Source: Paraburkholderia sejongensis (GTDB taxonomy: Bacteria > Pseudomonadota > Gammaproteobacteria > Burkholderiales > Burkholderiaceae). Taken from it: a stretch of DNA of 64,000 nucleotides. Below, in pieces: positions 17,977 to 26,229 of the stretch. The stretch spans positions 109,116 through 173,115 of the forward strand of contig NZ_JAJITD010000015.1 of the NCBI RefSeq assembly GCF_020880815.1, given 5' to 3'. The translations under genes were made by a program, and so were the position numbers. The notes beneath the pieces are model-generated. The model saw only the letters and a list, made by a program, of their open reading frames with translations. It did no database searches and was not told where the DNA came from. The first letter of the stretch is position 1. Every line of letters starts with the position of its first letter.

Positions 17977-18915
17977 ATGAGCCAATCCCAATCCCAGCCC
18001 CAGGCCGCATTGCGCGGCGTATTCCCCGTCGTGCCGACGATCTTCGACGACGCCGGCCGCCTCGACCTCGAAGGCCAGAAGCGCTGCCTCGACTTCATGA
18101 TCGACTCCGGTGCGAACGGCCTGTGCATCCTCGCGAACTTCTCCGAACAGTTCGCGCTGTCCGACGACGAGCGCAACACGCTGATGCAGGTCTCGCTCGA
18201 ACACGTCGCCGGCCGCGTGCCGGTGATCGTCACGACCACCCATTTCAGCTCGTACCAGTGCGCGGAGCGCAGCCGCGCCGCCCAGGCCGCGGGCGCCGCG
18301 ATGGTAATGGTGATGCCCCCGTACCACGGCGCGACGATCCGCATCGGCGAGCGCGGCATTTACGAGTTCTATCGCACGGTCTCCGATGCGATCGACATTC
18401 CGATCATGATCCAGGACGCGCCGGTCAGCGGCACAGCGCTGTCCGCGCCGTTCCTCGCCCGGATGGCGCGCGAAATCGAACAGGTGTCGTACTTCAAGAT
18501 CGAAACGCCGCAGGCCGCCAACAAGCTGCGCGAGCTGATCGAACTGGGCGGCGACGCGATCGTCGGTCCGTGGGACGGCGAAGAGGCGATCACGCTGATG
18601 GCCGATCTCGACGCGGGCGCGACCGGTTCGATGACGGGCGGCGGCTATGCGGACGGCATTCGCCTGATCGTCGATGCGTACGCGGCCGGCGATACCGAAC
18701 TCGCGGCCACGCATTATCAGCAGTGGCTGCCGCTGATCAATTACGAAAACCGCCAGGGCGGCCTCGCGTCGTGCAAGGCGCTGATGAAGGAAGGCGGCGT
18801 GATCCGCTCGGACGCGGTGCGTCATCCGCTGCCGCAGATGCATCCGGCCACCCGTGAAGGCTTGCTGAAGATCGCGCGCCGGCTCGATCCGCTGGTGCTG
18901 CGCTGGGGCCGGTAA
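17977..18915 (+). CDS. araD: L-2-keto-3-deoxyarabonate dehydratase
   Basis: 312 residues of the DapA/NAL TIM-barrel family, from the ATG at 17977 with GGAG at 17961. It closely matches my memory of Azospirillum AraD: RGVFPVVPTIFDD, GLCILANFSEQFALSDDER, VMPPYHGATIR, DAPVSGTALSAPFLARMAREIEQV and WDGEEAITL. The Schiff-base lysine is in YFKIETP. The Tyr of the DapA YNxP motif is replaced (IQDAP), which fits a dehydratase rather than dihydrodipicolinate synthase. It converts L-2-keto-3-deoxyarabonate to 2-oxoglutarate semialdehyde in the non-phosphorylative arabinose pathway. The other pathway enzymes are not in the window. Confidence 0.85.
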   Translation: MSQSQSQPQAALRGVFPVVPTIFDDAGRLDLEGQKRCLDFMIDSGANGLCILANFSEQFALSDDERNTLMQVSLEHVAGRVPVIVTTTHFSSYQCAERSRAAQAAGAAMVMVMPPYHGATIRIGERGIYEFYRTVSDAIDIPIMIQDAPVSGTALSAPFLARMAREIEQVSYFKIETPQAANKLRELIELGGDAIVGPWDGEEAITLMADLDAGATGSMTGGGYADGIRLIVDAYAAGDTELAATHYQQWLPLINYENRQGGLASCKALMKEGGVIRSDAVRHPLPQMHPATREGLLKIARRLDPLVLRWGR

Positions 18916-18965
18916 CGCGCGCCCTCTCGCACACGCTGGACGTACACCCGCGCTTACCGCTACGC

Positions 18966-18987
18966 TAGGGCCTCTTCAGAGGCTCTA
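18966..18987 (+). promoter_or_regulatory. Hairpin overlapping the ribosome-binding site
   Basis: Ten-base arms with one G-U pair (TAGGGCCTCT and AGAGGCTCTA), ending 5 bases before the ATG at 18993. The AGAGG that would serve as Shine-Dalgarno lies in the second arm. The strict loop is two bases, so the terminal pair must open in RNA. Confidence 0.4.
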
Positions 18988-18992
18988 GCTCC

Positions 18993-20282
18993 ATGCAAAG
19001 TTTCTACGAAGCCACCGTCACCCGCTGCTGTGCATACGCGCCGCTCAACGGCCGGCGCAGCGCCGACGTGTGCATCGTCGGCGGCGGACTCGCGGGACTG
19101 TCCACCGCGTTGGGACTCGCCGAGCGCGGCGTCGAAGACGTCGTCGTGCTCGAAGCGCGGCAAGTCGGCTTCGGCGCGTCCGGCCGCAACGGCGGCTTCG
19201 TGTTCGGCGGCTACAGCCTCGATTGCGCGGACCTGCTGAAAACGCTCGGCCCGCTCCGCGCGCGCGAACTCTATACGCTGACCACCGACGCGGTCGATCT
19301 GATGCGCAAACGCATCGCGCACTACCGGATCGATTGCGACGCGACCGACGCCGGCGTGATCCTCGCGAACTGGTTCGACGAACCCGCGCGACTCGACAGC
19401 CAACGGCGTCTGATGCGCGATTCGTTCGGCGTCGACTGGGAACCGCTCGGCGCCGACGAACTCGCGGCTCAATTGCACACGCGGCGCTATCACGGCGGTC
19501 TGTTCGAGCGCAACGCGTTCCACTTCCATCCGCTCAAATACGTGCTCGGGGTCGCCGCGGCCGCCGCGCGAGCCGGCGTGACGATCCACGAAAACTCGCC
19601 GGTCGTGAGCCTGCAACGCGACGGCGCCGGCTTTGTCGTGCAGACCTCGCAAGGCGCGCTCGAGGCGCGCCACGTCGTGATGGCCGGCGGCGGTTATGCG
19701 CGCAACGTGTATGCGCGGGTCGAACGCGCGGTGCTGCCGATCGCCACCTATGTGATGGCGACCGAACCGCTCGGCGCGCGTCTATCCGACGCGATCGCGA
19801 CCCGCGCCGCGATCTACGACACCCGCTTCGCGTTCGACTACTATCGGCCGCTGCCCGACACGCGCATCCTGTGGGGCGGCCGCATCTCGGTGCGCGACCG
19901 CGAACCGCCCGCGATCGCGCGCCTGCTGCGCCAGGATCTGCTGAAGGTCTACCCGCAGTTGCACGACGTGCGTATCGAGCATGCATGGGGCGGCCTGATG
20001 AGCTACGCGCGTCACAAGATGCCGCAGATCGGCCGCAGCGCGGACGGCGTGTGGTACGCGGTCGGGTTCGGCGGTCACGGGATGGCGCCGACCACGGTGT
20101 CGGGCGAGCTGCTCGCGGCGGCGATCGCCGGCGAGCGGCCGGTGCCCGACGCGTTCGCGACCTTCGGCCTTACGCGCACCTACGGCGCGCTCGGCCTCGC
20201 CGCCGCGCAATTGACCTACAGCGCGATGCAAACACGCGATGCGTGGGCCGCGCGCCGCCGTCCCGCGCGACCTTCAAGGTAA
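18993..20282 (+). CDS. FAD-dependent oxidoreductase (PuuB/DAO family)
   Basis: 429 residues of the D-amino-acid-oxidase-like family. The dinucleotide-binding fold is at residues 26-56 (VCIVGGGLAGLSTALGLAERG, then VVLEA), followed by GFGASGRNGGFV. A C-terminal FAD segment is GVWYAVGFGGHGMAPTTVSG. The closest type I recognise is gamma-glutamylputrescine oxidase (PuuB/OrdL), oxidising an amine to an aldehyde with FAD and oxygen. No other putrescine genes are present. It starts 77 bases after araD on the same strand, so co-transcription is possible; an amine or amino-acid substrate is only inferred. Confidence 0.82.
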   Translation: MQSFYEATVTRCCAYAPLNGRRSADVCIVGGGLAGLSTALGLAERGVEDVVVLEARQVGFGASGRNGGFVFGGYSLDCADLLKTLGPLRARELYTLTTDAVDLMRKRIAHYRIDCDATDAGVILANWFDEPARLDSQRRLMRDSFGVDWEPLGADELAAQLHTRRYHGGLFERNAFHFHPLKYVLGVAAAAARAGVTIHENSPVVSLQRDGAGFVVQTSQGALEARHVVMAGGGYARNVYARVERAVLPIATYVMATEPLGARLSDAIATRAAIYDTRFAFDYYRPLPDTRILWGGRISVRDREPPAIARLLRQDLLKVYPQLHDVRIEHAWGGLMSYARHKMPQIGRSADGVWYAVGFGGHGMAPTTVSGELLAAAIAGERPVPDAFATFGLTRTYGALGLAAAQLTYSAMQTRDAWAARRRPARPSR

Positions 20283-20403
20283 GGCATCTGTAAAAATCGA
20301 CGGGTTTTGCCGGCGCTCGTAGCGATGTCAGGTCACAATGCAACGACGCCCCGCCGATGCCTCCATGAATGCCCGAAAGCCGCGCCGGGGGCGGGTTTGC
20401 CCA

Positions 20404-20412
20404 TGCTAGAAT
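20404..20412 (+). promoter_or_regulatory. Extended -10 element upstream of TetR gene
   Basis: TGCTAGAAT fits the extended -10 consensus TGnTAnAAT and lies 27 bases before the ATG at 20440. No good -35 is visible, which is tolerable for an extended -10. Confidence 0.45.
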
Positions 20413-20439
20413 GCGCCGTCACTGCCGCTTGAATACACA

Positions 20440-21165
20440 ATGAAAAAGGGAAGCAAGGCCACCGAGCCTGATAGCAACGGCATCGTCCAGGAGACACCCA
20501 CTAACGATGTCCGTCGTAGCGACGTCCGGCGTGGCGACGCCCGGCGCAAGTACGATCCGGAGCAGACGAAGCGCAACATTCTCGACGTCGCGACCCAGGA
20601 GTTTTCCGCGATGGGCCTGACCGGCGCCCGCGTCGATGCGATCGCGGAGCGCACGAACACCACCAAGCGCATGCTGTACTACTACTTCGGCAGCAAGGAA
20701 GGGTTGTATCAGGCGGTGCTCGAAAAGGTGTACGGCGACATCCGCGCGCTCGAACAGGATCTGCACATCAGCGAACTCGACCCGGTCGAAGGCATGCGCG
20801 CGCTGGTCGAATTCACGTTCGACTACCACGACCGCCAGCGCGATTTCGTGCGCCTCGTGACGATCGAAAACATCAACGGCGCGAAATACGTCGAGCAGGT
20901 GAAGACGTTCAAAGGCCGCAACGTCACCGTGATTCACACGATCGAAGATCTGCTCGCGCGCGGCATCGCGTCGGGGCAGTTCCGCAGCGACATCGATCCG
21001 ATCGACCTGCATCTGATGATCAGCTCGATGTGCTTTCATCGCGTGGGCAACCGTCATACGTTCGGCACCGCGTTCGGCCGCGATCCGTCGCATCCGCGGT
21101 TGCGCGCGCGTCATCGGGCGATGATCGTCGATATGATCCTGCGCTACGTGAAAAAGGAAGATTGA
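20440..21165 (+). CDS. TetR family regulator beside the quinate/shikimate cluster
   Basis: 241 residues. A charged N-terminal arm (residues 1-38) precedes the TetR helix-turn-helix (ILDVATQEFSAMGLTGARVDAIAERTN, then YYYFGSKEGLYQAVL). The C-terminal domain is of the TetR_C type found with catabolic regulators (LVEFTFDYHDRQRDFVRLVTIENINGA). It converges on the MFS gene of the quinate/shikimate cluster, and this family often controls aromatic or hydroaromatic acid genes, so it is a candidate regulator of that cluster. The ligand is unknown. Confidence 0.88.
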   Translation: MKKGSKATEPDSNGIVQETPTNDVRRSDVRRGDARRKYDPEQTKRNILDVATQEFSAMGLTGARVDAIAERTNTTKRMLYYYFGSKEGLYQAVLEKVYGDIRALEQDLHISELDPVEGMRALVEFTFDYHDRQRDFVRLVTIENINGAKYVEQVKTFKGRNVTVIHTIEDLLARGIASGQFRSDIDPIDLHLMISSMCFHRVGNRHTFGTAFGRDPSHPRLRARHRAMIVDMILRYVKKED

Positions 21166-21257
21166 CGGCGCGCGCATTGCGCGCCGGCTCGCTATTCGAC
21201 GCCTCGACGTTGTTCGCGCCGCCCGAGGTTTCGCTGCCGATCGTACGCCCCAAACGC

Positions 21258-21301
21258 AAAAAATCCCCGCTTATCGCCGCTTTCGCGACGACAACCGGGG
21301 A
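21258..21301 (-). terminator. Intrinsic terminator of the shikimate operon
   Basis: On the minus strand CCCCG pairs with CGGGG around an inner 7-bp stem closed by a GAAA tetraloop, followed by ATTTTTT. It is 55 bases after the MFS stop. Confidence 0.75.
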
Positions 21302-21355
21302 CCCGGATACGGCAACCGGCCGCCGTCGATCCGCGACGACGGCCCGCCAGAGCGC

Positions 21356-22708
21356 TCAATCCACCAGCACGATCCGCTTGATATCGCCGACGATGAAGAT
21401 GTACGACAGCGCGCCGATCAGCGCGATCACGCCGATGAACACCAGCGCGCCGACGAACGAGCCGGTCGCCGCGACGATCAGACCGACCACCAGCGGCGTG
21501 ATGATGCCCGCGAGGTTCGCCGCGAAGTTGAAGATGCCGCCGGTCACGCCGAGCAGACCTTCCGGCGCGATATCGGACACAAGCGTCCAGCCGAGCGCGG
21601 CCATCCCCTGCGCGAAGAACGCGACCGACAGAATCGCGATCACCACCACGTTGCTTTCCACGTAGTTCGCCAGAATGATCGTCGACGCGAGCAGCAGGCC
21701 GGCGATGATCGGCAGCTTGCGCGCCACGTTCGCCGAGACGCCGCGACGCAGCAGCCAGTCGGAGAACACGCCGCCGAACATCACGCCGATCGACGCCGCG
21801 ATGAACGGCATGATCGCGAAGAAGCCGATCTTCAGCCACGCCATGTGACGCTCGGTGGCGAGGTAGGTCGGGAACCACGTGAGGAAGAACACCAGCGTCG
21901 AGTTACCGGCGAACTGGCCGAGACAGATGCCGGTCAGCTGACGATGCTTGAGCAGCTTGCCGATCGTGCCCCACTGGAAGCCGCTCTTCTTCGGCTCGGC
22001 CGCGCCGTGCGCATCCTTGCTGCTCTGCGTGAGACCGCCGCCCGCCTCGATGTAGTCGAGTTCTTCCTGATTGGCCGACGGATGATCGCGCGGCTCGCGA
22101 TACAGCAGCCACCAGATCACGCCGAACACGATACCGACGCCGCCGACCACGAGGAACAGCGAGCGCCAGCCGAACGCGCCCATCAGCATGAACAGGAACG
22201 GGCTGAAAAACGCGAGGCCGATGTATTCGCCGACCGTGTAGGTGCCGGTCGCCATCGCGCGTTCGCTTTGCGGGAACCACGTCGCGACCACGCGGCTATT
22301 GGTCGGGAAGCACGGCGCCTCCGACACGCCCAGCCCGAGCCGGAACGCGAACAGGCCGCCGATCCCGCTGACCAGACCTTGCGCGAGCGTGCACAGCGAC
22401 CAGAAGGTCATCGACAGAAAGTACGTGAGCTTGCTGCCGAAGCGGTCCAGAAACAGACCGCCAGGAATCTGCGAAGCCACATAGCTCCACGAGAACACCG
22501 AAAACAGCAGCCCCATCAGCGCGGCGTTGATGCCGAGTTCTTTGGTCAGCTGCGGCGCGGCGATGCCGAGCACGGTGCGGTCGAGATAGTTGATCATCGT
22601 ACCGACCGCGAGCAGCGCGAGGATCTTGTATCGGGCTTTCGAACGGCGGCCGGTGCTCACCGGCCGGCCGCTTTGCGTGGGTTTGCTGGAATGAACCGAT
22701 TGCTGCAT
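21356..22708 (-). CDS. MFS anion:H+ symporter, probable quinate/shikimate uptake
   Basis: A 450-residue, twelve-helix transporter of the anion:cation symporter branch of MFS (GudP/phthalate permease type). Typical segments are MINYLDRTVLGIAAPQL in helix 1, GGLFLDRFGSK after helix 2 and GVSEAPCFPTNSRVVATWFP in helix 4. It should import an organic acid with protons. It is last in the order aroQ remnant, dehydrogenase, transporter and opposite quiC, so quinate, shikimate or dehydroshikimate is the likely substrate. Confidence 0.85.
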   Translation of the reverse strand: MQQSVHSSKPTQSGRPVSTGRRSKARYKILALLAVGTMINYLDRTVLGIAAPQLTKELGINAALMGLLFSVFSWSYVASQIPGGLFLDRFGSKLTYFLSMTFWSLCTLAQGLVSGIGGLFAFRLGLGVSEAPCFPTNSRVVATWFPQSERAMATGTYTVGEYIGLAFFSPFLFMLMGAFGWRSLFLVVGGVGIVFGVIWWLLYREPRDHPSANQEELDYIEAGGGLTQSSKDAHGAAEPKKSGFQWGTIGKLLKHRQLTGICLGQFAGNSTLVFFLTWFPTYLATERHMAWLKIGFFAIMPFIAASIGVMFGGVFSDWLLRRGVSANVARKLPIIAGLLLASTIILANYVESNVVVIAILSVAFFAQGMAALGWTLVSDIAPEGLLGVTGGIFNFAANLAGIITPLVVGLIVAATGSFVGALVFIGVIALIGALSYIFIVGDIKRIVLVD

Positions 22709-22754
22709 GTCCTGATAGTCTCCTCAGCTTGTGTGCCGGTCTTTACGCGGCCGG

Positions 22755-23693
22755 TTAGCGTTGCAACAGCGCTTGAAAATGGGTGTACACGCGCTCGGCG
22801 TCCGGTTCGAGGCCGGTGAAGATACGCATCGCATCGACCGCCTGATAGACCGCCATCCCGCCGCCGCTCAGCGTGCGGCAGCCGAGCGCCTCGGCGGCCT
22901 GCAGCAGCGCGGTGCGAATCGGGAAATAAACGATGTCGGCAACCCACAGGTCGCGGTGCAGCAGTTCGGCCGGCAGCGGCAGGCCTGGCAGTTTCGCCAT
23001 GCCGGTCGGGGTCGCGTGGATCAGGCCTTGCGCGGCCGCCATCGAATCGGCGAGCGAGCTGCCCGCGCTGACCTTGGCGTTCGGGAAGCGCTGTTGCAGC
23101 TCGTCGGCAAGCGACTGCGCGCGGTTCGCATCGACGTCGAACAGCGTCAACGCCTGCGCGCCCATGCTCAGCGCCGCATGTGCGACCGCCGCGCCGGCGC
23201 CGCCCGCGCCGAGCTGGACCACGCGCTCGAGCGCGACGCCCGGCAGACCGCGCTGGAACGCGCGGGTGAAACCGGAACAGTCGGTGTTGTGACCGATGCG
23301 CTTGCCGTCCTTGAACAGCACGGTATTGACCGCGCCGAGCGCGCGCGCTTCGTCGGACAGATCGTCGAGTAGCGGAATCACCGCCTGCTTGCACGGGTAG
23401 GTGATGTTCAGGCCGTTGTAACCCATCCGTTCGGCGGCGGTCAGCAGTTCCGGCAACGCGGCTGCGTCGAGCTTCTGCGCGTCGAGATCGATGCGCCGGT
23501 ACACGTAATGCAGACCGAGCTGGCTGCCCTCTTCCTCGTGCATCGCCGGGGTCAGCGAGCCGCTGATGCCGGCGCCGATCAGGCCGACCAGGTATGACTT
23601 CGGAGTCGCCCGCAAGCTCGCTTGCGCATTCGCCAGCGCGGCGATCTGCGCGTCGTCGCGCGGGTTGGTTTGAGTGTTCGCTTGAGTGTTCAT
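22755..23693 (-). CDS. Shikimate/quinate dehydrogenase
   Basis: 312 residues of the AroE family. After a 30-residue polar extension the N-terminal substrate domain begins (VGLIGAGISGSLTPAMHEEEG). The catalytic lysine is in NITYPCKQ and the aspartate in GHNTDCSG. The NAD(P) fold has QLGAGGAGAAVAHA. The C-terminus has GGGMAVYQAVDAM. Position and sequence suggest a catabolic enzyme oxidising quinate or shikimate, like QsuD/QuiB, rather than the biosynthetic AroE. Its ATG overlaps the stop of the dehydroquinase remnant (ATGA), implying translational coupling. Confidence 0.88.
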   Translation of the reverse strand: MNTQANTQTNPRDDAQIAALANAQASLRATPKSYLVGLIGAGISGSLTPAMHEEEGSQLGLHYVYRRIDLDAQKLDAAALPELLTAAERMGYNGLNITYPCKQAVIPLLDDLSDEARALGAVNTVLFKDGKRIGHNTDCSGFTRAFQRGLPGVALERVVQLGAGGAGAAVAHAALSMGAQALTLFDVDANRAQSLADELQQRFPNAKVSAGSSLADSMAAAQGLIHATPTGMAKLPGLPLPAELLHRDLWVADIVYFPIRTALLQAAEALGCRTLSGGGMAVYQAVDAMRIFTGLEPDAERVYTHFQALLQR

Positions 23694-23809
23694 TTCGCCG
23701 CCCTATCCTTAAGAATTGTCGCCATCCGTTCCAGCGCGAGCCCGAGGCTCTGAGTGCCGGGCAGATCGAGATTCGGTCCGTTCAGGACCCGTACGGGGGC
23801 AAAGCCCAT
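23690..23809 (-). pseudogene. aroQ: Remnant of type II 3-dehydroquinate dehydratase
   Basis: A 39-codon frame beginning MGFAPVRVLNGPNLDLPGT, where VLNGPNLDLPGT is the unmistakable N-terminal motif of type II dehydroquinases (LNGPNLNLLGT). The family has about 145-150 residues. After GTQ the sequence continues SLGLALERMATILKDRAAK and stops; this end resembles the last helix of AroQ (consensus GYxLALxxLA). An in-frame internal deletion of roughly 100 codons is therefore likely. The catalytic Arg, Tyr and His are gone. It keeps a good GGAG at 23818-23821, and its stop overlaps the dehydrogenase start, so it may still be translated as a coupling leader. Confidence 0.7.
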
Positions 23810-23920
23810 GACGACGACTCCTGCAATGTAAGACGCGTGTAGAGGCGCGGCATGCGCGGCGCTCTTTCGACGCGTAGCGAAGTGTGCGCGCATCCGCGCT
23901 CGCCGTCATTCGGGGTTTCC

Positions 23921-23955
23921 ACGAATTTGTACCATCTAGTTAGTTTGTATAGACT
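23921..23955. promoter_or_regulatory. AT-rich control region between aroQ remnant and quiC
   Basis: The divergent spacer (23810-24131, 322 bases) contains one AT-rich island. It has two direct TTTGTA copies (23926 and 23944, 18 bases apart) flanking CATCTAGTTAG, and TATAGA at 23948. It is the best place for the divergent promoters and for TetR binding. No confident consensus could be assigned. Confidence 0.4.
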
Positions 23956-24131
23956 GTCGACACTCGCGGCCAGGATGGGAGTGTTCTGGCTTGCGTCTTG
24001 CTGAGGTGGGTATCGAAGTGGCCCATTTTGCGCAATGCAGCAAGCTGCCCAGCCGGCGCCGGCCGGCGCTTTCCACCGTTTGACCGCGCGCGTTTTCACC
24101 TTCGTCTGTTCGTTTTCCGCAGGAGCCGTTC

Positions 24132-26024
24132 ATGCAACGTTCGATTGCCACCGTGTCGATTAGCGGGACCCTCGTCGAGAAGCTGAGCGCGATCCGCGCG
24201 GCCGGCTTCGAAGGCGTGGAGATCTTCGAGAACGATCTGCTGTACTTCGACGGCTCGCCCGCCGACGTGCGCCGGATCGCCGAGGATCTCGGGCTGAAGA
24301 TCATGCTGTTCCAGCCGTTCCGCGACTTCGACGGGGTCAGCCCGGAGCGGCTCGAACGCAATCTGGAACGGGCCCGGCGCAAGTTCGACGTGATGCACGA
24401 GCTCGGCACCGACCGCATCCTCGTATGCAGCAACGTGTCGCCGGAAACGATCTGCGACGACGCGCTGATGATCGACCAGCTCGGCGCGCTGGCGCGCGCG
24501 GCCGAGTCGGCCGGCGTGATCGCCGGATATGAAGCGCTGGCCTGGGGCAAGCACGTGAAGACCTACCGCCATGCGTGGAAGCTGGTCGACGCGGTCAATC
24601 ATCCGAATCTCGGGCTGGTGCTCGACAGCTTCCATACGCTGTCGCTGAACGATACGCCGGACGCGATCGCCGACATTCCGGGCGAGCGCATCGCGTTCGT
24701 GCAGATCGCCGACGCGCCGAAGCTCGCGATGGACGTGCTCGAATGGAGCCGCCACTACCGCTGCTTCCCCGGCCAGGGCGACTTCGATCTGGCGAACTTC
24801 ACCGCGCAGGTCGTCAAGGCCGGCTACAAGGGGCCGCTGTCGCTGGAGATTTTCAACGACGGCTTCCGCGCCGCGCCGACCACCATCACCGCCGCGGACG
24901 GTCATCGCTCGCTGCTGTTCCTCGAAGAACAGACCCGCGAACTGCTCGAAACACAGCAGCAGCCGCAGCAGACCGCAGCCGATCTGTATCGCTCGCCGGC
25001 GGCGCCCGCGCACGTCGGCTATCAGTTCCTCGAATTCGCGGTCGATCACACCACGCGCGCGCGCCTCGTCGACTGGCTCGGCCGGCTGCGGTTTCGCCAG
25101 GCCGGCGAGCATCGCTCGAAAGACGTGACGCTGTTCCAGCACGGCGCGGCGTCGATCGTGCTGAACGCCGAACCGGATTCGTTCGCGAATGCGTTCTTCC
25201 AGCAGCATGGGCTGTCGCTGTGCGCGTCGGCGTTTCGCGTCGACGATGCGGGCCAGGCGTTTGAACGCGCGGCCGGCTTCGGCTACGCGCCGTTCTCCGG
25301 CCAGATCGGCCCGAACGAGCGCGCGCTGCCGGCCGTCCAGGCACCCGATAGCAGCCTGAACTATTTCGTCGACGAAACCCCGGATCAGCCGACGCTGTTC
25401 GAAGCCGATTTCGTGCTGACCGACGTCAACGGACCGACCGAAGTCGGGCCGCTCACGCGTATCGATCACGTGTGCCTGTCGGTGCCGGCCGAGTCGCTCG
25501 ATACCTGGGTGCTGTTCCTGCGCACCGCGCTCGGCTTCCAGGCGGAAGCCGGCGTGCTGGTGCCCGACCCGTACGGCCTCGTGCGCAGCCGGGCGCTGCG
25601 CAGCCGCGACGGCTCGGTGCGAATCGTGCTCAATGCATCGGTGGATCGCCATACCGCGGTGGCCGAGGCGCTGCACACGTATCACGGCTCGGGTTTGAGC
25701 CATGTCGCGTTCAGCACCGGCGACATCTTCAGCGCGATCCCGGAGTTCGTCGCCGACGGCGTGCCGGTGCTGCGCATCCCGCGCAATTACTACGACGACC
25801 TCGAAGCCCGCTACGCGCTGTCGGACACGATGCTCGAAGCGCTGCGCGCGAACAACATCCTGTACGACCGCGACGAGCGCGGCGGCGAGTTCTTCCACGC
25901 GTACACCGAACAGCTCGACCAGCGCTTCTTCCTCGAGATCGTCGAGCGGCGCGGCGGTTACGACGGCTATGGCGCGGCCAATGCGGCGGTGCGGCTGGCG
26001 GCGCAGGCGCAGCGGCGTAAGTAA
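24132..26024 (+). CDS. quiC: 3-dehydroshikimate dehydratase (QuiC type, two-domain)
   Basis: 630 residues. The N-terminal sugar-phosphate-isomerase-like TIM barrel carries the four metal ligands in the positions I recall for Pseudomonas QuiC1: Glu134 (AGYEALAWG), Asp165 (GLVLDSFHTL), Gln191 (FVQIADAP) and Glu239 (LSLEIFNDG). The C-terminal half (about 290-620) is an HPPD-like vicinal-oxygen-chelate domain, with RIDHVCLSVP, LSHVAFST and FFLEIVERR. It converts 3-dehydroshikimate to protocatechuate, feeding the beta-ketoadipate pathway. It is divergent from the dehydrogenase/MFS operon. The start at 24132 has AGGAG 6 bases upstream. Confidence 0.93.
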   Translation: MQRSIATVSISGTLVEKLSAIRAAGFEGVEIFENDLLYFDGSPADVRRIAEDLGLKIMLFQPFRDFDGVSPERLERNLERARRKFDVMHELGTDRILVCSNVSPETICDDALMIDQLGALARAAESAGVIAGYEALAWGKHVKTYRHAWKLVDAVNHPNLGLVLDSFHTLSLNDTPDAIADIPGERIAFVQIADAPKLAMDVLEWSRHYRCFPGQGDFDLANFTAQVVKAGYKGPLSLEIFNDGFRAAPTTITAADGHRSLLFLEEQTRELLETQQQPQQTAADLYRSPAAPAHVGYQFLEFAVDHTTRARLVDWLGRLRFRQAGEHRSKDVTLFQHGAASIVLNAEPDSFANAFFQQHGLSLCASAFRVDDAGQAFERAAGFGYAPFSGQIGPNERALPAVQAPDSSLNYFVDETPDQPTLFEADFVLTDVNGPTEVGPLTRIDHVCLSVPAESLDTWVLFLRTALGFQAEAGVLVPDPYGLVRSRALRSRDGSVRIVLNASVDRHTAVAEALHTYHGSGLSHVAFSTGDIFSAIPEFVADGVPVLRIPRNYYDDLEARYALSDTMLEALRANNILYDRDERGGEFFHAYTEQLDQRFFLEIVERRGGYDGYGAANAAVRLAAQAQRRK

Positions 26025-26067
26025 GGCGGCGTAAGTAAGGCGGCGTAAGTAAGGCGGCGTAAGTAAG
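26012..26067 (+). repeat. Four tandem 14-bp repeats spanning the quiC stop
   Basis: Unit GCGGCGTAAGTAAG, four near-perfect copies. The quiC stop (TAA at 26022-26024) lies in the first copy, so copy-number change would not alter the protein. Each copy carries TAAGTAA. Confidence 0.85.
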
Positions 26068-26120
26068 GCGGCGGCAGGCACGCGACCTGCGTGCCGACCG
26101 GGGCCGGTGCGCCGTCTCGA

Positions 26121-26126
26121 TATAAT
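26121..26126 (+). promoter_or_regulatory. -10 box for the lipoprotein gene
   Basis: A perfect TATAAT. The transcript would carry about a 97-base leader before the ATG at 26230. No clear -35. Confidence 0.5.
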
Positions 26127-26229
26127 GGCGCCTGTTTTTGCGGTCCAGCCCGCCAGAGCGCGCACCACGCGGCTCGCGGCGCGAGCGCCGGACCGTCCGC
26201 CGAATCGCCGAATCAACGCCAGGAGAGCC

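Noticed and set aside
17977..18915. Annotation as dihydrodipicolinate synthase (DapA)
   Set aside because: The catalytic Tyr motif of DapA is replaced and the sequence follows AraD throughout; the neighbours are sugar-related.
26012..26067. Possible CRISPR-like repeats
   Set aside because: The units are contiguous with no spacers, so it is a tandem array. The same applies to 30777-30848.
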